64,000 nt of DNA from Pontibacter sp. Tf4. Its GTDB lineage: Bacteria; Bacteroidota; Bacteroidia; Cytophagales; Hymenobacteraceae. The stretch is taken from positions 62,001-126,000 of the forward strand of contig NZ_JACKZC010000010.1 of the NCBI RefSeq assembly GCF_014212495.1, given 5' to 3'. This document shows positions 36,001-45,300 of this stretch, piece by piece (positions within the stretch are counted from its first letter, which is position 1; each line of letters opens with the position of its first letter). The notes beneath the pieces were generated by a model, which saw only the letters and a list, made by a program, of their open reading frames with translations, was not told the DNA's origin and did not search any database. A program made the position numbers and the translations under genes.

Positions 36001-36133
36001 AGCTCCGGAGCAGGAAAACCTTGCTGTTTTTGAGCCGCAGATTGACAGGTGCCTTGCGCTTTGCACGGCGCTTATGCCAGCCATTACCACAGAAGTAGAA
36101 GCACACCTTTCCCTAACAGAAACAGACGCCTAA
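33071..36133 (+). CDS. CHASE3 membrane hybrid histidine kinase with receiver and HPt
   Basis: A 1020-aa multi-domain sensor. TM1 at about 17-37, a CHASE3 extracytoplasmic domain at about 40-185 (MKDYETSSRGYLLTGQD), TM2 at about 195-212. Two PAS domains follow (about 240-355 and 370-490). The HisKA H-box NMSHELRTPMNG places phospho-His517. An HATPase_c domain lies at about 625-745. The receiver at about 758-875 has Asp813 in FMDLRMPVMNG. An HPt domain at the C-terminus has His953 in KAHKIKGSLSAI. It can therefore run a full internal phosphorelay, presumably to the adjacent response regulator (gap 5 bp). First gene of a five-gene run. Confidence 0.95.
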   Translation: MLTIQKLLSAAKENQRVFVGITSGLFLFFALIFGISYNLKRESEISRWVLQAQEEIYQIEKTISLMKDYETSSRGYLLTGQDSYEKPLKDAASHLDVVIQELEQMAADNEIQKKNLDSLVFYLRKKAAFSTKIIEIKRRQGHEAAMQIFRTDIGMKYMDKIRHHADIMHAHARAELAQQKKESKVAVRMTNRFLTVGVIFFGILLLYAIWKSLQQEKEKRFAAIQRKAAEEKLKESEKNMQAILSSSQEAIYLLDLNYRVVLLNDHSHSIIQQAYGVDCKPGDDFRMLFDDDQLEKIAIIYNQVLEGKKIDVERTFPLADGEAYYVSTYFPVRDTDGTIIGVCCASKNITQRKLSEEAVRIANAEKEEYQSRFKAILDCSPQPVLIKDTEGQHIFSNKAFHQLFDLGESEEPNYSLQAVLDDTMVLAEVEATYDANGNSKPSSKAWQQQVVLHNGQVLEMEIVKFPLYDRQQQLFGVCTLFKDITEQIKHQQQLVEARENAEQAERLQEQFLANMSHELRTPMNGIIGMVNLLLTSSSLQPDQKGRLQVIKHSSDTLLNLINDILDLSKIKAGMLTIEKLTFDFNDTIAGTAMLFRERAREKGIKLAVSADPFIPRFLTGDPHRLNQILNNLLSNAVKFTEKGFVRLEATLLSETEDQAIVEFTVSDSGIGIDTSKLETIFDNFTQESTDISSKYGGTGLGLAITKRLIELQGGEITVESVKDKGTTFTFTINYGIAHDTSNVVVTNNQAATAFVKKNYSGKRALIVEDNEINQAVLTSSLNQYKMESVVANNGQEAVDLLQAGERFDIIFMDLRMPVMNGFQATAYIRQTLQNQTPIVVLTASVLRNERDRCLEIGASDYMAKPFSINDLAKTLERFISEQTEPATIATPVETIAGSPAEKPYSIASLLQLKNPDFIKKILALFTSNLPEYLQELKDLASANHKTEFLEKAHKIKGSLSAIQINELYQLILLMEEEAPEQENLAVFEPQIDRCLALCTALMPAITTEVEAHLSLTETDA

Positions 36134-36138
36134 GTACC

Positions 36139-36501
36139 ATGAAGATTTTAATTGCAGAAGACGAGCCGATTACCCTTGCCACCATGGAATTTCGCCTGGT
36201 GAAAGACGGGCACGAAGTGATCAGCGCAGAAAATGGCCAGGATGCACTTGCCAAGCTAACAGAAGTTACGCCGGACCTGGTAATTACCGATATCATGATG
36301 CCTTTTGCGTCGGGCCTGGAAGTGCTGAGTGCTGTAAAGAAGCTGAATGCAAACATTCCGGTGATCGTGCTATCGGCCATGGGCCAGGAAAACGTGGTGC
36401 TGGAAGCCTTTACGTTAGGTGCTGACGATTATATTACAAAACCCTTCAGCCCGAACGAACTGGCCTTGCGTGTAAAGCGGTTCTCGCTGCGGACTTCTTA
36501 A
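36139..36501 (+). CDS. Single-domain response regulator
   Basis: 120 aa from ATG 36139; an earlier in-frame ATG at 36049 lies inside the kinase gene and is rejected. A CheY-like receiver: acidic pocket AEDEP, phosphoacceptor Asp51 in VITDIMMPFASGLE, Thr/Ser switch in VLSAMG, and Lys in YITKPFSPNEL. There is no output domain, so it may act by protein contact, for example on the HEAT protein or glycosyltransferase downstream. It lies 5 bp after the hybrid kinase stop. The stop codon is followed at once by ACTATAGTT. Confidence 0.95.
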   Translation: MKILIAEDEPITLATMEFRLVKDGHEVISAENGQDALAKLTEVTPDLVITDIMMPFASGLEVLSAVKKLNANIPVIVLSAMGQENVVLEAFTLGADDYITKPFSPNELALRVKRFSLRTS

Positions 36502-36520
36502 ACTATAGTTAGTAAAACAA

Positions 36521-37546
36521 GTGACTTCAACCCTCTCTACAGCACTTCAGCAGTTAGCGCGCTTTACCAGCATCGAGTTGTTTTTTATAGCTATTAGTGT
36601 GCTCGCCACAATCATTATTGCCCTGATCGGCGCCATGCTGTACATTATGCTGGCAAAAAAGAACATCGCCAACCGGCAGGCGCAACTACAGCAACAGTTT
36701 AAATACTGGCTGGTAAGCATCATTCTGCAGGACGCCGACCAGCAGCAACGCTTTGAGATACCGGATGACATTAAGCCACTGGTGCACCGACGCTTTGCAA
36801 GAAAAGCCTTATTAGCCGAATTGGTCCGACTGAAAAATGACCTGAGCGGACAGTCGGGCGACAACCTGATAAAACTGTACAACGAGCTGCGGTTAGACAG
36901 GCTGTCGGCGTATGATATGCGCAATGGCAGGTGGTTTGTAAAGGCCAAAGGCATACAGGAACTGGCCGTAATGGAACAGACAGCCTACCTGAATGAGATC
37001 TATCCGTTAGCCAACCATCGTCACCCGATGGTACGCATGGAAGCACAGATTGCCCTGGTTTATCTGCAGCAATACGATGGCCTGTCCTTCTTCGAAAATC
37101 TGAAGTACCCGCTTACCGAATGGCACCAGATCAAGCTGCTCCAGTTGCTGGCAAACCATCCTATTCCTTCCGAAACTATAGTTACCAGCTGGCTCAACTC
37201 AACTAACCCAAGTGTGGTGCAGTTCACGCTTAAGCTCATTGCCGAGCAGCATGCCACGCAGTTCCAGAACGAAGTAATTGCCTGCTTAAGCCACCCGGAC
37301 GATGCCGTGCGCAGACAGGCCATTGGGTGCTTAGGCGAAATACCATCTGCTCCGGCTGCCAATGCCTTGCGCGCGCGTTACACTAACGAAAGCAGCAAAG
37401 TACTACAGCTAACTATACTTTCAGGCTTGATGAAAACAGGAACTGCAGGCGAGCTGCCTTTTCTGCAGGAACTACAATTAGCACAGGACGAAAGCGTACG
37501 GCTGGCTGCCCTAAAAACCATACAGCACCTGCAACAGCAAGCGTAA
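36521..37546 (+). CDS. Membrane-anchored HEAT-repeat protein
   Basis: 341 aa from GTG 36521. One N-terminal membrane helix at about 22-46 (AISVLATIIIALIGAMLYI) is followed by a helical solenoid. From about residue 150 it shows HEAT/PBS-type repeats (HPMVRMEAQIALVYLQ, NPSVVQFTLKLIAEQ, DDAVRRQAIGCLGE, ESVRLAALKTIQ). HEAT solenoids are protein-binding scaffolds. It sits 19 bp after the receiver and 48 bp before the glycosyltransferase, so it could connect the signal to the synthase. No enzyme motif is present. Confidence 0.88.
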   Translation: MTSTLSTALQQLARFTSIELFFIAISVLATIIIALIGAMLYIMLAKKNIANRQAQLQQQFKYWLVSIILQDADQQQRFEIPDDIKPLVHRRFARKALLAELVRLKNDLSGQSGDNLIKLYNELRLDRLSAYDMRNGRWFVKAKGIQELAVMEQTAYLNEIYPLANHRHPMVRMEAQIALVYLQQYDGLSFFENLKYPLTEWHQIKLLQLLANHPIPSETIVTSWLNSTNPSVVQFTLKLIAEQHATQFQNEVIACLSHPDDAVRRQAIGCLGEIPSAPAANALRARYTNESSKVLQLTILSGLMKTGTAGELPFLQELQLAQDESVRLAALKTIQHLQQQA

Positions 37547-37594
37547 ACAAACTATAGCTCAAACTTTTAGCCAACCCAAATACCGAATTACTGC

Positions 37595-39025
37595 ATGGCC
37601 TTTTTATACAATCTGTTTCACTATGGACTACTGGTGTATGCCGTTTCCATGTTGAGCTGTTACATTTTTCTGGGGACACTTGCTATAGTCGAAGCTGTTA
37701 AATACCTCCGCCGCAGTCGCCTTACCAACTATAACCTGCTCGCGTCCTCTCCCTTTGCACCCTCGGTAAGTATACTTGCTCCGGCTTATAACGAAGGCGC
37801 CAACATCATCGAAAACGTGCGCTCGCTGCTCAGCATCTACTACAACAACCTGGAGCTAATCGTGATAAACGATGGCAGCAAAGACGACTCGATGGCGAAG
37901 TTGATTCAGGCCTATCAACTGGAGCCGGTACAGCTAAACTACCACCAGCAGCTGGCTACCAAGAAAGTAAAAGCTGTTTATAAAAGTACCAACCCGGTTT
38001 ACAGCAAACTTCTGGTTATAGATAAGGAGAATGGCGGCAAGGCTGATGCGCTTAACTCGGGCATAAACCTGGCTACCAACCAGTATCTGGTTTGCATTGA
38101 CGTGGATTGTATTCTGGAGCAGGATGCCCTACTGAAGCTTGTGAAGCCGTTTATGGATCAGACGGATAAAAAGGTGATTGCCACAGGCGGTGTAGTTCGG
38201 ATTGCGAATTCCTGTGTGTTTAAAAACGGGAAACTGATTGATGTTAACCTGCCGAAAGATTTCCTGCCACGCGTGCAGGCACTGGAGTACATCCGGGCGT
38301 TTTTACTTGGCCGTATGGCCTGGAGCAACCTGAATGGTTTGCTGTTGATTTCCGGTGCGTTTGGCGCGTTTGACAGGCAGGTAGCTATAGATGCCGGAGG
38401 CTACAACCACAACACTGTGGGCGAAGACATGGAGCTGGTAGTGCGCATGCGCCGTTATATGGCAGACCGCAAAATTCCGTACAAAGTAGCGTTTATCCCG
38501 GACCCGCTGTGCTGGACAGAAGCACCGGCCAGTTACCAGATTTTAGGAAGACAACGCAACCGCTGGATGCGCGGAACCATCGAAACGCTGAGCATGCATC
38601 GCAAGCTTTTCCTAAACCCGAAGTATGGCGTGCTGGGGATGATGAGCTATCCTTACTGGCTGTTTTACGAACTGCTTGCGCCAATTATAGAGTTTACAGG
38701 TTTTGTTATCTTCCTGATTCTCGCGTTTATGGGCTACATCAACTGGCCTTTCTTTGCAGTACTAACAGCCTTTATCCTGATCTTTGGCTGGCTGTTTTCT
38801 ACGTTCGCGATACTGATGGAAGTGGCTACCTTTAACCAGTACAAAAAGCGCGGCGAACTACGCAAGCTTATCCTTACGGCTATAGTTGAGCCATTCGCTT
38901 TTCATCCGTTTGTGGTGTGGTCATCTATAAAAGGCATCTGGGACCTACTACGCAAGAAAAACTCGTGGGGCGAAATGACCCGCCAGGGCTTTAACACTGC
39001 ACCAACAGAAGCACCTAAAGCTTAA
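37595..39025 (+). CDS. Processive family 2 membrane glycosyltransferase
   Basis: A 476-aa inner-membrane synthase. One N-terminal helix (about 9-33), a GT2 catalytic domain, then four C-terminal helices (about 345-425). The catalytic set is complete for a processive enzyme: Asp93 in VINDGSKDDS, the DVD motif at 169-171, Glu277-Asp278 in VGEDMELV, and QRNRW at 320-324. It resembles PgaC/NodC/hyaluronan synthase-type enzymes. It probably polymerises a UDP-sugar while extruding the chain. The neighbouring YaiO-like outer-membrane protein, convergent across 12 bp, supports polysaccharide export. Product unknown. Confidence 0.93.
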   Translation: MAFLYNLFHYGLLVYAVSMLSCYIFLGTLAIVEAVKYLRRSRLTNYNLLASSPFAPSVSILAPAYNEGANIIENVRSLLSIYYNNLELIVINDGSKDDSMAKLIQAYQLEPVQLNYHQQLATKKVKAVYKSTNPVYSKLLVIDKENGGKADALNSGINLATNQYLVCIDVDCILEQDALLKLVKPFMDQTDKKVIATGGVVRIANSCVFKNGKLIDVNLPKDFLPRVQALEYIRAFLLGRMAWSNLNGLLLISGAFGAFDRQVAIDAGGYNHNTVGEDMELVVRMRRYMADRKIPYKVAFIPDPLCWTEAPASYQILGRQRNRWMRGTIETLSMHRKLFLNPKYGVLGMMSYPYWLFYELLAPIIEFTGFVIFLILAFMGYINWPFFAVLTAFILIFGWLFSTFAILMEVATFNQYKKRGELRKLILTAIVEPFAFHPFVVWSSIKGIWDLLRKKNSWGEMTRQGFNTAPTEAPKA

Positions 39026-39037
39026 GCAAACTATAGT

Positions 39038-40281
39038 TTAAAACCGGAACTGGTAAAGTGTGGAAATGTTCAGCTGGTTGCCTTTGGTTTCCGGCAGGTA
39101 TTCTACGTTTTCGTAATTGCCGTTCAGGGAGAAAATGTGTCGCTTGGCCACTGCAAACCTGTAGCCCCCACCAATCCGGAAGGACTGTAGTTTCTCATTG
39201 CTGTTTAACCGCACCGCCTGCGAACGGTCGTCCGGCGAAACGCCCCAGCCAACTATAAGCGAGGCGTAGTTATCAGCGCCTTTCAGATAATAGCGCGTGT
39301 TTAAACTATAGGCATTTGCTACGCTGTTATTCCCCTGCGTGAGGTAGGTTCTGCCATTGACCCAGAAATTCTGAATATACTTGCCCACCGAAAAAGTATA
39401 TGCCCAGATCGACTCATCGAAGCGCAAAAACCTCGCTCCTGCTTCCACTTCCCAGGCTTTCGGCAGATTGGCATACAACGACAAGCCCGCTCTTACTTTC
39501 GGGAAAATTGGCAGATCAGCTGAATAGGCAAAACTGGTGTAAGTGTAGAATGTTCTGGAAAGCCTAGGATAAGCGTCTGCTTCAAACTGCCAGCCTTTAG
39601 ACGCAAACCTGTTTGCATAGTTTACACGTCCGGTTATAGGGCCTATTTTGGTTTGCCTTCCATAACTGATACCCGCCAGGTGCCAGGCATCCGCAAACTG
39701 CTCGTCAAAATGGGTATAGTCGTAGGTTAGTTCTATGCGGTTTTCATAACTATACTCGCGTAATTGGCTGGTTAAGGCAAGCAACTGGTCATTATTAGGG
39801 TCGCCTGCCAAAAGGCTGTCAGCCAGACGATAGGCTTGCTTATAGTTGGCCTTACCTGCCAGCACCGTAGCTTTCCGGGTTAAAAGTCCGCGCGACTGCG
39901 GATGTTGCGTTAACCCGGCAGCAAGATAATGAAGCGCTTCGTCGTATTGTTTCTCAAAGTACAGCACATCCGCTAAAGCCTGCGTTGCATCTTCGTAAGC
40001 GGGCATCTGCTCATACGCCTTTTTCAGTTCAACTATAGCCGAGTCTGCAGCACCATTCCAGTAATACAGCCGGCCTAACAAGATACGGGCATCTATGTAC
40101 TCCGGGTCCTGCTGCAAAACCTGTTTGCAAAGTTGTATTGCCTGGCTATAGTTTTTCTGCTCAAAAGCAATTTCCCGGGCTTTCTGAAAATCAGTTTCCG
40201 TGGAAGATTGCGCAAAAGTTAAGAATGGAAACCAGCCGGTTAAGACTAAAAAAGTAAGTGTAAAGAGAAGTGCTTTCAAGG
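39038..40281 (-). CDS. YaiO-like outer-membrane beta-barrel with TPR region
   Basis: From TTG 40281 the protein is 414 aa and begins with a signal peptide (KALLFTLTFLVLTGWFPFLTFA|Q); the frame is open to an ATG at 40348 (436 aa). Residues about 30-180 are TPR-like helices (ILLGRLYYWNGAADSAIVEL and similar). The C-terminal half is a YaiO-type beta-barrel rich in aromatic strand ends, closing with YQFRF. In E. coli yaiO is encoded beside the GT2 gene yaiP, and here the same pairing occurs. Stop codons of the two convergent genes share an AAACTATAGTTT palindrome between them, with no obvious terminator. Confidence 0.88.
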
Positions 40282-40675
40282 TGATACAACCAGAAGATGA
40301 AGAAAAAGCCAACGTAAGGTCAAATTTAATACTTCGAAGGTAAAACATTTTCCGAACTCAAATGACATTTTATAAGCAGTTCCTATAAAAGCGGTTACCC
40401 GCACCTGGGTTACACATGCGCCATGCAAATAGTTACTGTTTCAACATCCCTGAATCAAACTATAGTTACCCTGATAAAAAGCATTATCAGAAGGTAGGAA
40501 GCTGCAACTCCATAGATTATAAAAATTCTAAATTCATATTTCTGTTTGGTATTGAGAACATTAGAACTTACTTTAAGAGTCTGGAAACTGTATCTATAGC
40601 TTATTCAGCCTGTATCTGCAGCTTTTGTCCAGCTTTTAATTACTAAAGTTTAAAATATAGCATCACCTTTACCGC
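40282..40675. other. Intergenic region between YaiO and ECF sigma genes
   Basis: About 390 bp of AT-rich sequence without a supported gene. A 76-codon frame at 40416-40646 has atypical composition. Two CTATAG palindromes are present near 40459 and 40591. No clear TAnnTTTG box precedes the sigma gene, which may be autoregulated through an ECF-type promoter I cannot identify. Confidence 0.6.
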
Positions 40676-41278
40676 GTGGATACCGAACTCTGGGATAAAA
40701 TAAGACAGAGCGATAAAGCAGCCTTCATGGTACTGTATCAAAATCAGTATCAGCAGCTTTATGCCTTTGGCTGCCGTGTGCACGCAGACCGTGAGGTAGT
40801 AAAAGACTGCATTCACGAAATGTTCTGTGAAATATGGAACGGCCGTCACCGGGTGCAATCGGTGTCCAACAGCCGCTCTTACCTGTTCACTTACCTGAAA
40901 CGGAAGATCCTGAAAGAAGTGCAGCGCGTGAAGTTAAGCGACCAGTTGCCAGAAGACCTCAACTATACGGGCGATGACTTGCAGGAAGCTTCGTATGAAG
41001 ACATCCTGGTAAAACTGCAGACCGATGAAGCCACCCGAATAAAACTGCAGCAGGTGCTTTCAAAGCTTTCCCAGTCCCAGCTGGAGATCATCCGGATGAA
41101 GTTTTACGAAGAGCTCAGCTTTGAGCAGATCGCATCAATTCTCAATATAGAGACACGCACGGTTTACAACCACATCTACGAAGCACTGAAGCGCTTGCGC
41201 CAGCACATGAAGGTACTGATTCCCTTTCTGTTGGCTGCAAATGACGTTTTAAAAATTATTTCAGAAAAAGTCTGGTAA
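40676..41278 (+). CDS. ECF RNA polymerase sigma factor (FecI-like)
   Basis: 200 aa from GTG 40676. Sigma-70 region 2 at about 8-75 (FMVLYQNQYQQLYAFGCRV, DCIHEMFCEIWNGRH) and region 4 at about 125-185 (LSQSQLEIIRMKFYEELSFEQIA, then TRTVYNHIYEALKRLR). It lacks regions 1.1 and 3, as ECF factors do. Followed 51 bp later by a FecR anti-sigma factor, then SusC and SusD. This is the Bacteroidota FecI/FecR/TonB-transducer layout, in which substrate binding at the receptor releases the sigma factor. Confidence 0.95.
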   Translation: MDTELWDKIRQSDKAAFMVLYQNQYQQLYAFGCRVHADREVVKDCIHEMFCEIWNGRHRVQSVSNSRSYLFTYLKRKILKEVQRVKLSDQLPEDLNYTGDDLQEASYEDILVKLQTDEATRIKLQQVLSKLSQSQLEIIRMKFYEELSFEQIASILNIETRTVYNHIYEALKRLRQHMKVLIPFLLAANDVLKIISEKVW

Positions 41279-41329
41279 ATAGCCCACGAATCCGACACTG
41301 CTCTCAAAAGGCACTCTACCTCGGATCAA

Positions 41330-42361
41330 ATGGACTACACCTTATACAAAGCGGAAGACTTTGCTGCAGATGAATCGTTTATCAGCTATCGCTTAAGAAC
41401 TGATAAAACGGCCATCGACTTTTGGGAAAACTGGATCAGTCGTCATCCCGAGATGATAGACGAAGTGATGACTGCCGAGCACCTGGTTGACCTGCTTCAT
41501 ATCCGATTGCCACAGGAAGAGTTTGAAGCCGAATTCAATCGTCTGCAGGATTTCATTCAGTCGGACGTTGCTACCACGCAAACCCGGTTACAGCAATACA
41601 GAGCAGGAAAACCTGCCCGTCGTAACATAAGACGCTGGGCTGTGATAGCGTTTGCCTGTGCATCGGCCTTTCTGATCGTTATCTTACGCAAGCCAGCCGA
41701 CAAAGCCCCTGTTGCAAACCCAACCGAATGGGTAACCACCTACAATCCTCCCGGCCAGCGCAGTACTATACAACTAACAGATGGCTCTACTATCATCTTA
41801 AATGCCAACAGTACCCTGACCTACCCGAAAGCCTTCAGAGGAGAGACTCGTGAGGTAAAACTGGAAGGGGAAGCTTTTTTTGAGATCGCCAGGAACCCAC
41901 AGCAGCCCTTTATAGTGCGGGCGGATAAACTGACAACCACTGTGCTTGGCACCAAATTCAATATCAGGTTTACACCGGGCAAGGATAAAATAGAAGTTGC
42001 GCTGGTAGAAGGCAGCATTAAAGTGGGAGCAGATGATCTGCAGCAGGAGGTCATTTTAAAACCAAATCAACAGATAACCTACTCCGAAACCGACAAAACG
42101 CTTACCACAACCGCCTTTAATGCCGGGGAGCTGTTAGGCTGGACAAACGGTACCCTGTCGTTCCACAACGCTTCCTTTAAAGAAGTGTCTGACAAGCTGT
42201 ATCAGAACTATGGCATTACCCTCCTTAACGAGAGCCCTAATAAGCAGTGGAGCTACAGCGGAAGATTTGAAAACAAGAATTACTTAGCGGTTATAAAAAG
42301 CATTTGCTATGCAAAGCGCCTTTCTTATACCATTCAGCAGGATACAGTTATTATAAGATAG
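41330..42361 (+). CDS. FecR family anti-sigma factor
   Basis: 343 aa. A cytoplasmic N-terminal domain of about 100 residues that would hold the sigma factor, one transmembrane helix at about 103-123 (WAVIAFACASAFLIVIL), then the periplasmic FecR domain (ERSTIQLTDGS-like start, GEAFFEIARNPQQPFIV, VLGTKFNIRF). The C-terminal DUF4974-type segment (GTLSFHNASFKEVSDKLYQNYG) is present. It should bind the STN domain of the SusC-like receptor encoded 3 bp downstream. Confidence 0.95.
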   Translation: MDYTLYKAEDFAADESFISYRLRTDKTAIDFWENWISRHPEMIDEVMTAEHLVDLLHIRLPQEEFEAEFNRLQDFIQSDVATTQTRLQQYRAGKPARRNIRRWAVIAFACASAFLIVILRKPADKAPVANPTEWVTTYNPPGQRSTIQLTDGSTIILNANSTLTYPKAFRGETREVKLEGEAFFEIARNPQQPFIVRADKLTTTVLGTKFNIRFTPGKDKIEVALVEGSIKVGADDLQQEVILKPNQQITYSETDKTLTTTAFNAGELLGWTNGTLSFHNASFKEVSDKLYQNYGITLLNESPNKQWSYSGRFENKNYLAVIKSICYAKRLSYTIQQDTVIIR

Positions 42362-42364
42362 ATT

Positions 42365-45300
42365 ATGGTACATCTCACCAGCCTTAAACCTTTTGTTACG
42401 CGTTTTTACCTGTTGCTGCTGGCCTGCCTGCTGCTGGTTCTCTCCTGCCCTGTTGCCTACGCACAACAATCCACCGACTGGAAAAAGATCAATGTCAGTG
42501 TGCAGGCAACCGGGCAACCTATCCGCCAGGTGTTAAATACTATTGAAAAACAGATCAGCATGAACTTCAGCTACGATGCCGCTGAGGTAGACCTGGATCA
42601 GAAAATAACCATCACGTTTAAGGGCAGCCTTTACAATGCTTTCCGGGAAATCGGCACACTGGCAAGCCTGGATTTCCTGCAGAACGGCAACACCATTACC
42701 ATCCGGAAAAGAAAGACTACCCTGAATGTGGCGGATGCAAGGGTCATAAACGGGAAAGTAGTTGACAAGGAAGACAACACGCCGCTGCCAGGCGTTATGG
42801 TGGTTGTTAAAGGAACAACCAAAGCTACTTCCACTGACCTGAACGGGGAATTCTCTTTCAGGTTGGTAAAAGAGAACATACCTGCCACCGTGCTGGAGTT
42901 CCGGTTTATGGGCATGCGCACGCAGGAAGTGGTGATCGGCAACCAAAGCCGCTTTGAAGTTGCCCTGGAACAGAATGCCCACTCGTTGCAGGAAGTGGTG
43001 GTAACCAGCTCTTACGAAGGCGAAAAGCGACGCGAGGAAGTAGTGGGCAGTATCAGCCAGCTTTCGTCAAGGGAACTACAGGTTGACAGACCGATAGAGA
43101 GCTTTGATAAAATGATGCAGGGCCTTATTGCCGGTGTGCATGTAGAAACATCTACGGAACCGAACAAACCGGTTAAAGTGAACATCCGCGGCCAGAACTC
43201 TTTTACCAGTTTCGGTGGAAAAAGGAATACTTCCACACAACCTTTATATGTTGTGGATGGTGTGCCTATGTATGAGCAGCAGCGGGGCGATGAGAGCCTT
43301 GTCTTCAGCGATGAGAATTACCTTAACCCTTTATCTAATATCAACCCGCAGGATATCCAGTCGATCTCCGTGCTGAAAGACGCTTCCGCTTCCGCCATCT
43401 ATGGTGCTGATGCGGCAAATGGTGTGATCATCATTACAACTAAAGCAGGCAAAAGTGGCAAACCAAAGATAAACTTCGATTATTCGACCGGTGTTTCCAC
43501 GTTCATCAACGAGTTTAAATATCTGAGCGGCCCGCAGTATTATGAGCTTCTGCGCGAAACGTACATTAACAATAAACTTCCTGTTAAAACAGCCGAAACT
43601 CTGGCTGGCAGCAAAACTATAGACACAGACTGGTTTGATCTGCTGAACCGCAATGGCAGCTACCAGAATGCAAACTTCAGCTTAAGCGGCGGCAGCGAAA
43701 CAACCACCTACCGCTTCTCAGCCGGCTACATGAATCAGCAGTCGAGCGCAAAAGGAAATGAGCTAAGCAAAATGTTCGTTAACCTGCGCCTGAACCATAA
43801 GCTATCCGATAAGTTAGAGTTTGGTGTGAAACTGAGCCCTACCCTAACCCGCCAGTCCGGTGTGAATAGTTTCGGTGGCATTATTTTACCGCCAAATATT
43901 GCGGCCTACGACGAAAACGGCAATCCCAATGAGCTGCCGAACTTTAAAGTAGCCAACCCGGTTGCTGTGCAGGAACAGAACGAAGACTTCCATGAAGGGA
44001 TCTCGTTAACCGGCTCTGCAAACCTGAACTATAAAGTAACACCGGCACTCAGCTTTTCGGGTACGGTCGGTACCGATTATTATGACAAGAAGGAAACGCA
44101 GTTCCGGTCGGCACGCAATGCTACGGGGCGTAACCTGAACGGTGCGCTGCGCATTTACGACAGAAAGAACCTGGGCTGGATCGCGTTTATGCAGGGGATG
44201 TACGATAAAACATTTCTGGACAAGCATAGTGTTAACATAATTGCCGGTACGCAGGTACAGGACCAGGAAACTAACCTGCTTTATGGGTATGGGTCCGGCT
44301 TTACCTACGACCGGATGCGTGAGCTAAGCCAGGCGCAGAATGAGCAGTCCGGTTCCTCCAAGAACGCAAAGGCCACTTTATCTTACTACGCACAAGCGGG
44401 TTATGACCTCAATAAGAAGTATTTCCTGAACGTAAATGCACGGGCTGACAAATCATCGGTGTTTGGCGGCGACAAACAGGTTGCCTTAAATGGTTCGATT
44501 GGCCTGGGCTGGATTGTGACCAAAGAAAGCTTTTTACAACCGAATGCCATCCTGAACCATATGCGCCTCCGGGCCAGCTATGGCTCAACGGGTAATTCAC
44601 GCATCGGTACGTATGCAGCACGTGGTCTTTATGCATTTACCGGCACTTCTAACTATGATGGTAACACCGGTTCTGTGCCGGATGGATCTGCTGCCCCAAA
44701 CCCGGACCTGGGCTGGGAAAAAAGTATCAAGCTTAATGTTGGCATGGATGTCTCCCTTTTCAACCGTATCGATATCACCGCTGAAGTTTACCAGAATACC
44801 ATAAAAGATTTGATCACGTCGGTTGAAGTACCGAATGAAATAGGCTTTGAGACCGTATCGGCCAATACCGGCACCATGCAGAACCGTGGGTTTGAGCTTA
44901 CCATCAACAGCACCAACGTACAGAAGCAGGACATGTACTGGACCAGCAGCTTTAACCTTGGTTTGAACCGCAATAAAATTACGGCCCTTAACAATGGCTT
45001 GCTAAGCCAATACTCTGCTGCTACCAGTGCTTCTGTTAACCGGGTAGGCATCAGTACAGGCAGCATCTGGGGTTATGAATGGGGAGGCGTGGACCCGGCC
45101 ACAGGGGAAGAATGGTTTTATGACAAACACGGAAACAGGCTGAGCGCAAGAGAAATAAATGCACTTCCTATTTCAGAGGGTAAGGTGATTGGTGACCGGC
45201 TTCCGCTGTTTGAAGGCGGCCTGGTAAACACCCTGAACTACAAAGCACTGACCTTCAGCTTTAACATCATTTACTCCTACGGTGCCAGTTTCCTGGCCGA

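Noticed and set aside
36049..36138. Earlier start for the response regulator
   Set aside because: It lies inside the hybrid kinase gene in another frame; MKILIAEDE at 36139 is the standard receiver start.
40416..40646. A 76-codon frame upstream of the ECF sigma gene
   Set aside because: AT-rich spacer, no recognisable features, and no initiation context; more likely leader sequence.
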